Shown in pieces: positions 13,166-21,991 of a stretch of 56,410 bases of DNA; within the stretch, counting starts at the first letter, position 1; each line of letters begins with the position of its first letter. Below the pieces are notes generated by a model. It saw only the letters and a program-made list of their open reading frames with translations. It was not told the origin of the DNA and made no database searches. Location: NCBI GenBank assembly GCA_902781045.1, contig CACZHT010000025.1, forward strand, positions 1-56,410. Direction: 5' to 3'. Both the position numbers and the translations under genes were made by a program. The DNA is from an uncultured Bacteroidales bacterium (lineage in GTDB: Bacteria > Bacteroidota > Bacteroidia > Bacteroidales > Muribaculaceae).

Positions 13166-13776
13166 TGACGGCTCCCTTCATCGGCATCAACCGGCACCGC
13201 CTTGCCACCGACGGCAAGGGGGTTACTACGCTTGTGGCCTTCAGTGGCTGCCCACTGCGGTGCAAGTATTGCCTGAATGACCAATGCCATGACCCTGAAC
13301 GGACTGTGGCGACATTGAGCCCCCAACAGCTGCTCGACCAGGTGATGGTCGACAACCTCTACTTCCTGGCCACGGGAGGCGGCATCTGCTTTGGTGGCGG
13401 CGAACCGCTGCTGCACAGCGAGTTTATCCATCAATTCTGTACAATGAAGGCTGCCGAGTGGTGCATCAGCCTTGAGACCTCGCTCAACGTGCCACGGCAC
13501 CACCTGGAGCGCGTGGCAGGCGACATAGACCACTATTATATCGACATCAAGGACTTGGATCCCGTCATCTATCATGACTACACCGGCTGCGACAATGCCC
13601 AGATGCTAGCCAACCTGCAATGGCTGCTGCGGCTGGGCGGAATGGCCCAGCGCATCACCGTGCGTCTGCCCCACATCCCCAATCACAACACCCCCAACGA
13701 TATCGCTCGGAGCAAAGCGAAACTCGCCGAGATGGGCATCACCCACATCGACGAGTTCAACTATATCATCCGCTGA
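13165..13776 (+). CDS. Radical SAM activating-enzyme-like protein
   Basis: 203 residues. The radical SAM motif CxxxCxxC is at C29, C33 and C36 (GCPLRCKYC), followed by GGGICFGGGEPLL, the SAM-binding glycine-rich region, and a C-terminal half TIM-barrel (YYIDIKDLD, ITVRLPHIPNHN). The size and motifs resemble pyruvate-formate-lyase or glycyl-radical activases. There is no ferredoxin insert. No glycyl radical enzyme is adjacent, so the target is unknown. The start ATG at 13165 overlaps the upstream TGA. Its 3' end overlaps the convergent AraC gene by 11 bases. Confidence 0.8.
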   Translation: MTAPFIGINRHRLATDGKGVTTLVAFSGCPLRCKYCLNDQCHDPERTVATLSPQQLLDQVMVDNLYFLATGGGICFGGGEPLLHSEFIHQFCTMKAAEWCISLETSLNVPRHHLERVAGDIDHYYIDIKDLDPVIYHDYTGCDNAQMLANLQWLLRLGGMAQRITVRLPHIPNHNTPNDIARSKAKLAEMGITHIDEFNYIIR

Positions 13777-14668
13777 ACGAATTGCGGAATTGGAGAGGTG
13801 TCATGCCGGAGAGTCGTTTGAAGTACTTGGTGAAGAAGCTGGTGTTGGCAAAGTTCATCTCGTCGGCGATTTGTGCCACAGGCTTGTCGGTGTGGCGCAA
13901 CGCGACCATGATTCGGGCAATGATGGCCTCATCAATCCATTGCTTGGCGGGCTTCCCACTCACCTTATTTATTATCGAGCTCATATACCGTGGCGACAAG
14001 CACAATTGCGAGGCATAGTAGCTGATGTGATGCTCGTGCGCGGCATGCTGGGCCACGAGCTGCATGAAGTCGGCAAACAATCGCTGCTCTCGGCTCAGTG
14101 CGGTGCGTTCCTCATCCTCGCGACTGCTCCACAGGCCGTCGACCAGCCACAAGAAGGCTGCGATGAGCCGCATGGTGGCAGGCAGATTGGGTGTCGCGAG
14201 ACGCACCGACTCGCAGATGAGCAGGTGCAGGCGGTCCAGCAGCTGCAGCTCGTCGGGCTGAAGTCTGAAATGAAAGTCCCGCAGATGGCCGTCGAATGCC
14301 TTAGGAATATCAGTTCCCAGCACCAGTGACAGGAACTCGTTGCTGATCGACAGACCAATGCCTTGAGCATCGGACGAAACCTCATGGAACTGCACCAGGC
14401 CGTTAGGACCCAGATATACCAACTCTGGGGCTTGAAAATGCCTTTCGATCAAGTTGATGACCGGTCGTGCCTGGCCCTGCACAACGATGAGAATGCGCAT
14501 CTCGTCCATCACCACGGGCTCGTGCCCGAATATTGTCTGAAACTTCGACGCATTGGCATGCCGGGCCACCACAAAGTTCTGCGAGATATAGTGCTGCACC
14601 GTCTGTGCATCCTGCTGCTCCAGCAACTGCTTGAAGCGAGCCAGTGTAAAATGTTCAAGATTCTCCAT
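13766..14668 (-). CDS. AraC-family transcription regulator
   Basis: 300 residues. The C-terminal third (about 200-300) is an AraC double helix-turn-helix: ISYYASQLCLSPRYMSSIIN with KVSGKPAKQWIDEAIIARIM and PVAQIADEMNFANTSFFTKY with FKRLSGMTPLQFR. The N-terminal part is a cupin-like sensing domain (about 20-160). It is transcribed divergently from the efflux operon starting at 15216, 548 bases away. It is a likely regulator of that operon in response to a toxic compound or bile-like ligand (inference from position). Confidence 0.88.
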   Translation of the reverse strand: MENLEHFTLARFKQLLEQQDAQTVQHYISQNFVVARHANASKFQTIFGHEPVVMDEMRILIVVQGQARPVINLIERHFQAPELVYLGPNGLVQFHEVSSDAQGIGLSISNEFLSLVLGTDIPKAFDGHLRDFHFRLQPDELQLLDRLHLLICESVRLATPNLPATMRLIAAFLWLVDGLWSSREDEERTALSREQRLFADFMQLVAQHAAHEHHISYYASQLCLSPRYMSSIINKVSGKPAKQWIDEAIIARIMVALRHTDKPVAQIADEMNFANTSFFTKYFKRLSGMTPLQFRNSFSG

Positions 14669-14734
14669 TGTCAGACACGTTTCACATTAAAAAAGACATA
14701 AGAACAAAAGAACAAAAAAGTTTACACAATCCGC

Positions 14735-15067
14735 GGTGGTCACGAAAACTATCACAAATTATCGAATTATCGAATATCTGCCACATTCGCGCAATTCGCG
14801 GTTAAAAAAGACATAAGAACATAAGAACAAAAATTTCGCGTTTCTTCGCGGTCAAGGCCCCCCCTGCTTCGCGCAGTTTCGCGGTTGTCACGATAGCTAT
14901 CACGAATAATCGAATTATCGAATCTCTGCCACATTCGCGTAATTCGCGGTTTAAAAAAGACATAAGAACAAAAATTTCGCGCAGTTTCGCGGTTGTCACG
15001 AAAACTATCACGAATTATAGAATTATCGAATATCTGCCACATTCGCGCAATTCGCGGTTTTAAAAGG
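14735..15067. repeat. Three copies of a 100-150 bp intergenic repeat
   Basis: The gap between the AraC gene and the efflux operon is filled by three copies starting near 14735, 14879 and 14987. Each contains GTCACGA..CTATCAC, then ATCGAATTATCGAAT, then CTGCCACATTCGCG, AATTCGCGGTTT and GACATAAGAACA. Related units occur at 45000-45310. No gene is seen here; apparent frames are repeat artefacts. Confidence 0.8.
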
Positions 15068-15183
15068 CTTTTTTGACCGCAAAGATAATTATTTTTTCGC
15101 GAAAATAGTGCTTTTTGGAGAAAATAGTACAAAAAGGACATTATTTCACTGATATGGATAACGACCGCCAGCGGCAAAAGCAG

Positions 15184-15191
15184 TAACTTTG
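15184..15191 (+). promoter_or_regulatory. -7 element TAACTTTG of the efflux operon
   Basis: Matches TAnnTTTG 25 bases before the start codon of the TolC-like gene. No clear -33 TTTG lies at the right distance, which suits an activator-dependent promoter. Confidence 0.5.
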
Positions 15192-15215
15192 CCATCGAAA
15201 TAAACAACCAGAAAG

Positions 15216-16496
15216 ATGATGAATCGAACAATCGCCACATTAACCTTGTGTCTGGTAGCGACTGTTGCCATGTCGCAGACCACACTGGAGCAATGCATGC
15301 AGGCCGCCGAGCGCAACTACCCGCTCATCCGCCAGTATGACCTGATTGCACGCACGACCGACCTCACGGTGGCCAACATCGGCAAGGCCTGGCTACCGCA
15401 GGTGTCGGCCACAGCGCAAGCCACTTGGCAGAGTGCGGTCACGGCCTGGCCCGAACAGATGCAGGCCATGCTGAGCCAGATGGGTACAGACATCAAGGGC
15501 CTGAAGAAAGACCAGTATCGTGTGGGCATCGATGTGAACCAGACCCTATATGACGGCGGTGCCATCGGTGCGCAGCAAGCCATCGCCCGCGAGCAAGGAG
15601 CGGTGCAGGCCGCGCAGACCGAGGTCACGCTCTACGCCGTGCGGCAGCGAGCCAGCGAGATGTACTATGGCCTGCTGCTACTCGACGACCAGTTGTGCCT
15701 CAACGCCGACCTGCAGACCCTGCTGGCGGGCAGCGAGAAAAAGCTGGCCTCGCTCTACAAGCGCGGTGCTGCGGCCGAGTGCGACTACCTGGCCGTCAAG
15801 GCCGAGCGGCTCAATGCCATGCAGCAGCAGACCAGCCTGCAGTCGCAGCGGCAGACGCTGGCCCGGATGCTGAGTGCATTCTGTGGCATCGAAGTCACCG
15901 ATGTGGTCAAGCCCAACGTGGCCGAGGTGGATGCCGATGCGGCCAACCGCCGCCCCGAACTGCGCCTGGCCGACGCGCAACTGCGCCTGGCCGATGCCCA
16001 AGAGCGTGAGCTCAACTCACGGCTGATGCCCAGGCTCAGCCTGTTTGCCTCAGGCTTCTACGGCTATCCGGGCTACAATATGTTTGAGGACATGATGCGC
16101 CACAAGTGGTCGCTCAACGCCATGGTAGGCGCACGGCTGACGTGGAACATCGGTGCACTCTACACCCGCAAGAACGACAAGGCCAAGATTGAGCTGCAGC
16201 GTGCCTCGGCTCAGAACAGCCGCGACGTGTTCTTGTTCAACAACCGGCTGGAGCAGGCGCAGCAGACCGACGACATTGCCCGCTACCGCCAGATGGTGAA
16301 CACCGATGACGAGATCATACAGCTGCGCACGTCGGTGCGCAAGGCTGCCGAGTCGAAGCTGGCCCACGGCATCATTGATGTCAATGAGCTGGTCAAGGAG
16401 ATCAATGCCGAGAACGCCGCCCGCGTCCAACAGTCCATTCACCAGATTGAGTGGCTCAAGGCAATGAGCGACCTGCAATTAGTTGTTGGTTTTTAG
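15216..16496 (+). CDS. TolC-like outer membrane efflux protein
   Basis: 426 residues with a signal peptide (MMNRTIATLTLCLVATVAMS) and two outer-membrane-efflux repeats. Long amphipathic helices (QTTLEQCMQAAERNYPLIRQ, then LRLADAQLRLADAQERELNS) alternate with strand segments (RVGIDVNQTLYDGGAIGAQQ). It forms the outer membrane channel of a tripartite exporter. The next four genes encode the periplasmic adaptor, ATPase and two permeases, all in the same direction, with 39 bases to the adaptor gene. Confidence 0.88.
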   Translation: MMNRTIATLTLCLVATVAMSQTTLEQCMQAAERNYPLIRQYDLIARTTDLTVANIGKAWLPQVSATAQATWQSAVTAWPEQMQAMLSQMGTDIKGLKKDQYRVGIDVNQTLYDGGAIGAQQAIAREQGAVQAAQTEVTLYAVRQRASEMYYGLLLLDDQLCLNADLQTLLAGSEKKLASLYKRGAAAECDYLAVKAERLNAMQQQTSLQSQRQTLARMLSAFCGIEVTDVVKPNVAEVDADAANRRPELRLADAQLRLADAQERELNSRLMPRLSLFASGFYGYPGYNMFEDMMRHKWSLNAMVGARLTWNIGALYTRKNDKAKIELQRASAQNSRDVFLFNNRLEQAQQTDDIARYRQMVNTDDEIIQLRTSVRKAAESKLAHGIIDVNELVKEINAENAARVQQSIHQIEWLKAMSDLQLVVGF

Positions 16497-16535
16497 TTGT
16501 TAGTTGTTAGTTGAAAACTTAAAGTATAATTCAAG

Positions 16536-17534
16536 ATGATGAAGAGAATCATGCTATATGCAGCCGTTGTGGCCCTGCTCGCTGCTTGCGGCTCACGGGA
16601 GAAAGAATTTGATGCCACAGGCACATTCGAGGCCACCGAGGTCACCGTCTCGGCCAAGGCATCGGGAGAACTGACAACACTCGAGGTGCAGGAGGGACAA
16701 GAACTCACTGCCAACGCGCAGGTGGGCAAAATCGACGACACGCAGCTTGTGCTCAAGAAACAGCAACTCGAAACAACACGCAACCAACTGGGTGCCAACA
16801 AGCGGCAACTGGGTGCCACACGCAACGCGACCACCAGCAGGCGGCTCGACCTGGAGAAGCAGGTGGCCAGCATCCGACAGCAGATTGCCAATGCCCGACG
16901 CGAGCGGCAACGCTACACCGAACTGCTGCGTGACGGGGCCGTGCCACAGAAGCAGGTTGACGAGATTAATTACCAGATCAGCGTGCTCGAGAAGCAGCTC
17001 AGCGCTACTCAAGACCAGATACGCAGCAACAATGCCAGTCTGGCCGAGCAGGGACAGAGCATCGACGCGCAGATCGAGGGCATCAACTCGCAGCAAGCGG
17101 GCATCGATGTGCAGCAGAGCCAGCTCGACGACCAGATTGCCAACACCGTCATCAAGGCTCCCATAACGGGAACGGTGCTGGAGAAATACGTTGAGCAAGG
17201 CGAGTTTGTCACAGCAGGCAAGCCACTGTTCAAGATGGCCGACGTGCGCCACATCATCATGCGCGCCTACGTCACCTCGGCGCAGCTGCAGCAAGTCAAG
17301 GTTGGCCAAAAGGTCAAGGTCATGGCCGACTATGGCAACAAACAGCTCAAGGAGTACGACGGAACGGTCACCTGGATTTCGAACCAGTCGGAGTTCACGC
17401 CCAAGACCATCGTCACCGACGATGAGCGTGCCGACCTGGTCTATGCCATCAAGATTGCCGTCGACAACAGTGACAGTAGCATCAAGATGGGCATGTACGG
17501 CAAGGTGAAGTTCAGTAGTTCAGAAGTTCAGTAG
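16536..17534 (+). CDS. HlyD-family efflux adaptor lipoprotein
   Basis: 332 residues. The N-terminus carries a lipobox (VVALLAACGS, lipidated C18), anchoring it to the inner membrane. A biotinyl-lipoyl-like half (GELTTLEVQEGQELTANAQV) is followed by a long coiled coil (about 65-200, rich in Q, R, L, with repeated QLGANKRQLGAT and SIDAQIEGINSQQAGIDVQQ). A second lipoyl half (ANTVIKAPITGTVLEKYVEQ) and a beta-barrel part follow. It is the membrane-fusion partner of the ABC exporter downstream, similar in layout to E. coli YbhG. Confidence 0.88.
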   Translation: MMKRIMLYAAVVALLAACGSREKEFDATGTFEATEVTVSAKASGELTTLEVQEGQELTANAQVGKIDDTQLVLKKQQLETTRNQLGANKRQLGATRNATTSRRLDLEKQVASIRQQIANARRERQRYTELLRDGAVPQKQVDEINYQISVLEKQLSATQDQIRSNNASLAEQGQSIDAQIEGINSQQAGIDVQQSQLDDQIANTVIKAPITGTVLEKYVEQGEFVTAGKPLFKMADVRHIIMRAYVTSAQLQQVKVGQKVKVMADYGNKQLKEYDGTVTWISNQSEFTPKTIVTDDERADLVYAIKIAVDNSDSSIKMGMYGKVKFSSSEVQ

Positions 17535-17597
17535 TTCAGCCGTTACTCACGACCATGACAACTATTAACTATAAACTTTTAACTATAAACTCAACAA

Positions 17598-19058
17598 ATG
17601 AAATCCATTGAAGTTGAGCATATTACCAAAACCTATAACCGCGTTACCGCACTGGACGATGTGAGCTTTAGCGTCGACAAGGGCGAGGTTTTCGGCCTCA
17701 TCGGCCCCGATGGTGCCGGCAAGACCACGATGTTCCGCATCTTGTGTACCTTGCTGCCAGCCGACAGCGGCACGGCGACAGTCGATGGCCTGGACACCGC
17801 CAGCCAGCTCACGGCCATCCGCTCGCGTGTGGGCTATATGCCCGGCAAGTTCTCGCTCTATCAGGACCTGACCGTGCGCGAGAACCTGGAGTTCTTCGCC
17901 ACGCTATTTGGCACCACGGTCGACGAGGGCTATGACTCGATCCGTGCCATCTACTCGCAGATTGAACGGTTCGAGGGCCGTCGCGCGGGCGCATTGTCGG
18001 GCGGCATGAAGCAGAAGCTGGCTCTGTCGTGCGCCCTGGTGCACAGCCCCAGCGTACTCTTCCTTGATGAGCCCACCACAGGCGTTGACCCGGTGAGCCG
18101 CAAGGAGTTTTGGGACATGCTCACCATGCTCAAGGAACGTGACATCACCATCGTGGCCTCGACACCCTATCTCGACGAGGTGCGCCGCTGCGAGCGTGTG
18201 GCTTTCCTCGACCATGGTGTGGTGCGTGGCATCGACACACCCGAGGTCATCCTCGACCGTTTTGCTGATATTTTCAACCCACCCGGCATCGCCCGTGAGA
18301 ATCAGACCGAGGCCGACAGTGGCAATGTCATCGAGGTGAGCCACCTGGTCAAGGCATTTGGCACATTCCATGCCGTTGACGACATCTCGTTCACTGTCAA
18401 GCGGGGCGAGATATTCGGCTTTCTCGGAGCCAACGGCGCGGGCAAGACCACGGCCATGCACATGCTCACCGGGCTGAACCAGCCCACCAGCGGCACCGGC
18501 ACGGTCGCAGGCTATGACATCCGCACCCAGCATGAGCTGATCAAGCGCCACATCGGATATATGAGTCAGCGGTTCTCGCTCTACGAGGACTTGACCGTGG
18601 CCGAGAACATCCGCCTGTTTGCCGGCATCTATGGCATGAGCGACGGCGAGATAGCCCGCAAGACCGACGAGGTGCTCGAGCGTTTGCAGTTCAGCGAGCA
18701 CAAGAACGACCTGGTGGCCTCGCTGCCCCTGGGCTGGAAACAGAAGCTGGCATTCACAGTGAGCATCTTCCATGAGCCCAGCGTAGTGTTTCTGGACGAG
18801 CCCACCGGCGGTGTCGACCCTGCCACACGCCGACAATTCTGGGAACTCATCTACGACGCGGCCCAGCGCGGCATCACCGTGTTTGTCACCACCCATTATA
18901 TGGACGAGGCCGAGTATTGCGACCGTATCTCCATCATGGTCGACGGCAAAATCAAGGCCATGGGAACCCCCGATGAACTCAAACGGGAGTTTAACCAGCC
19001 CGACATGGATCATGTGTTCACTCATCTTGCCCGCCAGGCGGTGCGCTCAAGCGACTAG
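17598..19058 (+). CDS. Double ATP-binding subunit of ABC exporter (YbhF-like)
   Basis: 486 residues with two ABC ATPase domains in one chain. Domain 1: Walker A GPDGAGKTT (about 37-45), signature LSGGMKQK, Walker B VLFLDEPTTGVD. Domain 2: Walker A GANGAGKTT (about 277-285), Walker B VVFLDEPTGGVD, but its signature is the altered LPLGWKQK, as in YbhF-type proteins. It powers export through the two permeases encoded next. A 180-base gap with an inverted repeat separates it from the first permease gene. Confidence 0.92.
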   Translation: MKSIEVEHITKTYNRVTALDDVSFSVDKGEVFGLIGPDGAGKTTMFRILCTLLPADSGTATVDGLDTASQLTAIRSRVGYMPGKFSLYQDLTVRENLEFFATLFGTTVDEGYDSIRAIYSQIERFEGRRAGALSGGMKQKLALSCALVHSPSVLFLDEPTTGVDPVSRKEFWDMLTMLKERDITIVASTPYLDEVRRCERVAFLDHGVVRGIDTPEVILDRFADIFNPPGIARENQTEADSGNVIEVSHLVKAFGTFHAVDDISFTVKRGEIFGFLGANGAGKTTAMHMLTGLNQPTSGTGTVAGYDIRTQHELIKRHIGYMSQRFSLYEDLTVAENIRLFAGIYGMSDGEIARKTDEVLERLQFSEHKNDLVASLPLGWKQKLAFTVSIFHEPSVVFLDEPTGGVDPATRRQFWELIYDAAQRGITVFVTTHYMDEAEYCDRISIMVDGKIKAMGTPDELKREFNQPDMDHVFTHLARQAVRSSD

Positions 19059-19067
19059 ACTTTCAAG

Positions 19068-19223
19068 TTTCTAAAGTAGTTAAGGAGTTAAGGAGTAAAA
19101 TGGAGTTAAGACATCACACTGTTGTGGCAGCAGGAAGGCCGGGTGCCGCGAGAACAGCCACCATTATGTAACGGCTTTACTACTTTACTACTTTACTACA
19201 CTACTACATCACTACTTTAGAAA
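19068..19223. repeat. Inverted repeat enclosing the gap between ATPase and permease genes
   Basis: TTTCTAAAGTAGT (19068-19080) and ACTACTTTAGAAA (19211-19223) are perfect complements. They flank about 130 bases that include TAAGGAG repeats and TACTTTAC repeats. The whole gap could fold as one long stem. No gene is seen; it may tune expression between the two halves of the operon. Confidence 0.5.
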
Positions 19224-19238
19224 GTAACAAAACTGATT

Positions 19239-20297
19239 ATGAAGCAGTTCCTATCCTTCGTTCAGAAAGAAGCGCGGCACATCTTGCGTGACAAGCGCAC
19301 GATGCTCATCTTGTTCGGCATGCCGGTGGTGATGATGCTCATCTTCGGCTTTGCCATCACCAACGATGTGCGCAACGTGCGCACGCTGGTGGTCACCGCT
19401 CACAACGACCACGCCACACAGCAGGCCATCGACCGCCTGGCCGCGTCACAGTATTTTGTCATCGTGGGTGCCGTGGCCACTCCCGCCGAGGCTGAGCTGC
19501 AAATTCGCAACCAGAAGGCCGACTTGGCCATCATCTTTGGCCGCGACTTTGCCTCGAAACAGAGCGGACTGCAGATGATGGTGGACGGCAGCGACCCCAA
19601 TATGGCCCAGCAGTGGACCAACTATGCCACGCAGACCATCCTCAACCCATCGGCCTCGCCGGTCAACATGAAGATGCTCTACAACCCGCAGATGCGCAGT
19701 GCCTACAACTTCGTGCCGGCCATCATGGGCATGTTGCTCATGCTCGTGTGTGCCATGATGACCTCTATCTCGATCGTGCGCGAGAAGGAGCGGGGCACCA
19801 TGGAGGTGCTGCTCGTGTCGCCTGTCCGCCCGCTGATGATGATTGTTGCCAAAGCCGTGCCCTATCTGGTGTTGGCCTTTGGCATTCTGGTCATCATCCT
19901 GGTCATGGCGCGTTATGTGATGGACGTGCCGCTGGCCGGATCACTCTTCTGGATTGTGGTCATCTCGCTCATCTACATCCTGCTGGCCTTGTCGCTGGGG
20001 CTGCTCATCTCCAGCGTGGCGCAGACCCAGCTAGTGGCCCTGCTGCTCTCGGCCATGGTGTTGTTGATGCCCATCGTCATGCTCTCGGGCATGCTGTTTC
20101 CCATCGAGTCGATGCCCCGTGTGCTGCAATGGGTGTCGGCCGTCATCCCGCCACGCTATTACATCGCCGCCATGCGCAAGTTGATGATTATGGGTGTGGG
20201 CATCGGCGATGTGCTGCGCGAGGTGGGCATCCTGGTGGCCATGACTGTCGCCTTGCTCGCTCTGGCCCTGGTCAAATTTAACAATCGATTGGAATGA
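19239..20297 (+). CDS. ABC-2 type permease (YbhS-like)
   Basis: 352 residues: one N-terminal membrane helix (LFGMPVVMMLIFGFAI), a periplasmic domain of about 140 residues, then five helices including FVPAIMGMLLMLVCAMMTSI. The ABC-2 coupling segment SIVREKERGTMEVLLVSPVR is present. The gene overlaps the next permease gene by four bases (ATGA), so the two are coupled and likely form a heterodimer driven by the preceding ATPase. Confidence 0.9.
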   Translation: MKQFLSFVQKEARHILRDKRTMLILFGMPVVMMLIFGFAITNDVRNVRTLVVTAHNDHATQQAIDRLAASQYFVIVGAVATPAEAELQIRNQKADLAIIFGRDFASKQSGLQMMVDGSDPNMAQQWTNYATQTILNPSASPVNMKMLYNPQMRSAYNFVPAIMGMLLMLVCAMMTSISIVREKERGTMEVLLVSPVRPLMMIVAKAVPYLVLAFGILVIILVMARYVMDVPLAGSLFWIVVISLIYILLALSLGLLISSVAQTQLVALLLSAMVLLMPIVMLSGMLFPIESMPRVLQWVSAVIPPRYYIAAMRKLMIMGVGIGDVLREVGILVAMTVALLALALVKFNNRLE

Positions 20298-21379
20298 CAC
20301 TGAAATATCTCATACAGAAGGAGTTCCTGCAGATTAGGCGCAATGCCTTCCTGCCGCGGCTCATCATCGTGTTTCCCATCATGGTGATGTGCGTGCTGCC
20401 CTGGATCATGAACCAGGAGGTGAAGAACATCGTTGTCGACGTGGTGGACAACGACCGCTCGGCCTTGTCGCAGCGGCTGGTGCATGACATCGAGGCCAGC
20501 AAATACTTCATTTTCAATGGTCAGAAGGCCAACTACGAGCAGGCGCTGCAAGAGGTTCAGCAGAGTCTGGCCGACATCATCCTGGTCATCCCGCGTCACT
20601 ACAGCCGCGACCTGGTGGCTGGCCGACAACCACAGGTACTCATTGCCGCCAACGCCGTCAACGGCACCAAAGGGGCCATGGGGTCAGCCTATCTGTCGCA
20701 GATTGTCACCTCACATTCCAACCCTAGTGTGGCGGCCATCCAATCCAGGCTGCAGACCCTCAACCTCTACAACAAGCACCAGAATTACAAGCTCTATATG
20801 ATTCCCGCTCTGCTGGCCATCGTGATGATGCTGTTATGCGGCTTCTTGCCCGCGCTCAACATCGTGGGCGAGAAGGAATCGGGCACCATCGAGCAGATCA
20901 ACGTCACCCCGGTGTCGAAGTGGTCGTTCATCCTGGCCAAACTGATTCCCTACTGGATCATCGCCCTGTTTGTGATTGTGGTGTGTCTGTTGCTGTCGTG
21001 GCTGGTCTATGGCATCACCTGCCAGGGACCTGTGGCACTGGTGTTTGTCCTGGCGATGCTGCTGGCCCTGTTCTGGAGCTCGTTCGGGCTGGTGATCTCC
21101 AATTACAGCGACACGATGCAGCAAGCCATCTTTGTCATGTGGTTCTTTGTGGTGATGATGCTGCTGCTCAGCGGCCTGTTCACCCCCGCACGGTCCATGC
21201 CCGACTGGGCCTACGCCACGACCTACGTCAACCCCATGCACTACTTCATCGATGCCATCCGCACCGTGTTTATCCGTGGCGGCGGCTTGTCAAGCATCCT
21301 GCATCAGCTGGCGGCGCTTGCCGGCATCGGCCTGCTGATGGCCACCTGGGCCATCGCCAGCTACAAAAAGAACAGTTAA
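20294..21379 (+). CDS. ABC-2 type permease (YbhR-like)
   Basis: 361 residues with the same layout as its neighbour: N-terminal helix, large periplasmic domain, five C-terminal helices and the coupling segment LNIVGEKESGTIEQINVTPV. It is the last gene of the exporter operon. It starts within the end of the previous gene and is followed by a perfect 18-bp palindrome. Confidence 0.9.
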   Translation: MTLKYLIQKEFLQIRRNAFLPRLIIVFPIMVMCVLPWIMNQEVKNIVVDVVDNDRSALSQRLVHDIEASKYFIFNGQKANYEQALQEVQQSLADIILVIPRHYSRDLVAGRQPQVLIAANAVNGTKGAMGSAYLSQIVTSHSNPSVAAIQSRLQTLNLYNKHQNYKLYMIPALLAIVMMLLCGFLPALNIVGEKESGTIEQINVTPVSKWSFILAKLIPYWIIALFVIVVCLLLSWLVYGITCQGPVALVFVLAMLLALFWSSFGLVISNYSDTMQQAIFVMWFFVVMMLLLSGLFTPARSMPDWAYATTYVNPMHYFIDAIRTVFIRGGGLSSILHQLAALAGIGLLMATWAIASYKKNS

Positions 21380-21416
21380 TTCAATTATCTAAAGTGCAGC
21401 ACTTTAGATAATTGAA
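21380..21416 (+). terminator. Perfect 18-bp palindrome at the end of the efflux operon
   Basis: TTCAATTATCTAAAGTGC (21380-21397) and GCACTTTAGATAATTGAA (21399-21416) are exact complements around a single A. It starts right after the stop codon. The stem is strong but there is no T tract; it may end or protect the operon mRNA. Confidence 0.5.
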
Positions 21417-21497
21417 GGTTAGAGGTTAGAGGTTAGGGGTTAGAGAAGAGAATCTCTCCGAAATTTTGGGAAGTAAATATTCACCGATTGTGCGTTT

Positions 21498-21537
21498 CCC
21501 CTCCCCATTCCCAAAGGGGAGGGGTTAGGGGTGGGGT
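21498..21537 (+). repeat. CCCCTCCCC/GGGGAGGGG intergenic repeat
   Basis: Forms a stem from CCCCTCCCC and GGGGAGGGG followed by TTAGGGGTGGGG. It belongs to a dispersed family also present at 21651, 21913, 29989, 44670 and 44751. Confidence 0.8.
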
Positions 21538-21650
21538 TTCAATACAGCAATAATTATAAAAAAAGTGGCAACACTTGCTCGTTGCAAATCTTGTGCAAAC
21601 GAGCGCAATGATGCTTGCATCAATTGGCGAGTGCAGCCAAGATTATCCAA

Positions 21651-21690
21651 ACCCCACCACCAGCCCCTCCCCTTCCGCAAAGGGGAGGGG
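21651..21690 (-). repeat. G-rich intergenic repeat, inverted copy
   Basis: Same family as 21498-21537 but in the opposite orientation (CCCCACC before CCCCTCCCC). The two face each other across about 110 bases of non-coding sequence. Confidence 0.75.
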
Positions 21691-21700
21691 AGGCTGCAAA

Positions 21701-21872
21701 TTGCACTAAATTGCACTAATTGTTGAGCGGCCTAAATACCAGAAAGGGGAAGGGTAGCTGAAAATTGCACTAAATTGCACTAATTGTTGAGCGGCCTAAA
21801 AACCAGAAAGGGGAAGGGTAGCTGAAAATTGCACTAAATTGCACCAATTGTTGAGCGGCCTAAAAACCAGCG
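21701..21872 (+). repeat. 64-bp tandem repeat, about 2.7 copies
   Basis: Units begin at 21701, 21765 and 21829 with TTGCACTAAATTGCAC, then TGTTGAGCGGCCTAAA, ACCAGAAAGGGGAAGGG and TAGCTGAAAA. The third diverges after CCAG near 21872. There are no spacers, so it is not a CRISPR. Together with the flanking G-rich repeats it fills the 612-base gap after the efflux operon; no gene is seen. Confidence 0.85.
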
Positions 21873-21912
21873 AGGCGGTATATGCCTCCAGTTGCCATTG
21901 AGCATTGATCCC

Positions 21913-21954
21913 AAACCCCACCCCTTCCCCTCCCCTTTCTCAAAGGGGAGGGGA
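21913..21954 (-). repeat. G-rich intergenic repeat
   Basis: Same family, in the inverted orientation, 38 bases before the stop codon side of the cohesin-like gene. Its stem could terminate that minus-strand transcript. Confidence 0.75.
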
Positions 21955-21991
21955 AGCTGCCAACATTGTGCATTGCTCAGACTGCCACAGG

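Noticed and set aside
14767..15285. Minus-strand protein with repeated NRELREC and LCSYVFF
   Set aside because: It is produced by the intergenic repeats; the same pattern appears in the unrelated cluster at 45000-45310.
21701..21872. Possible CRISPR array
   Set aside because: The repeat units are directly adjacent without unique spacers and no cas gene is present.
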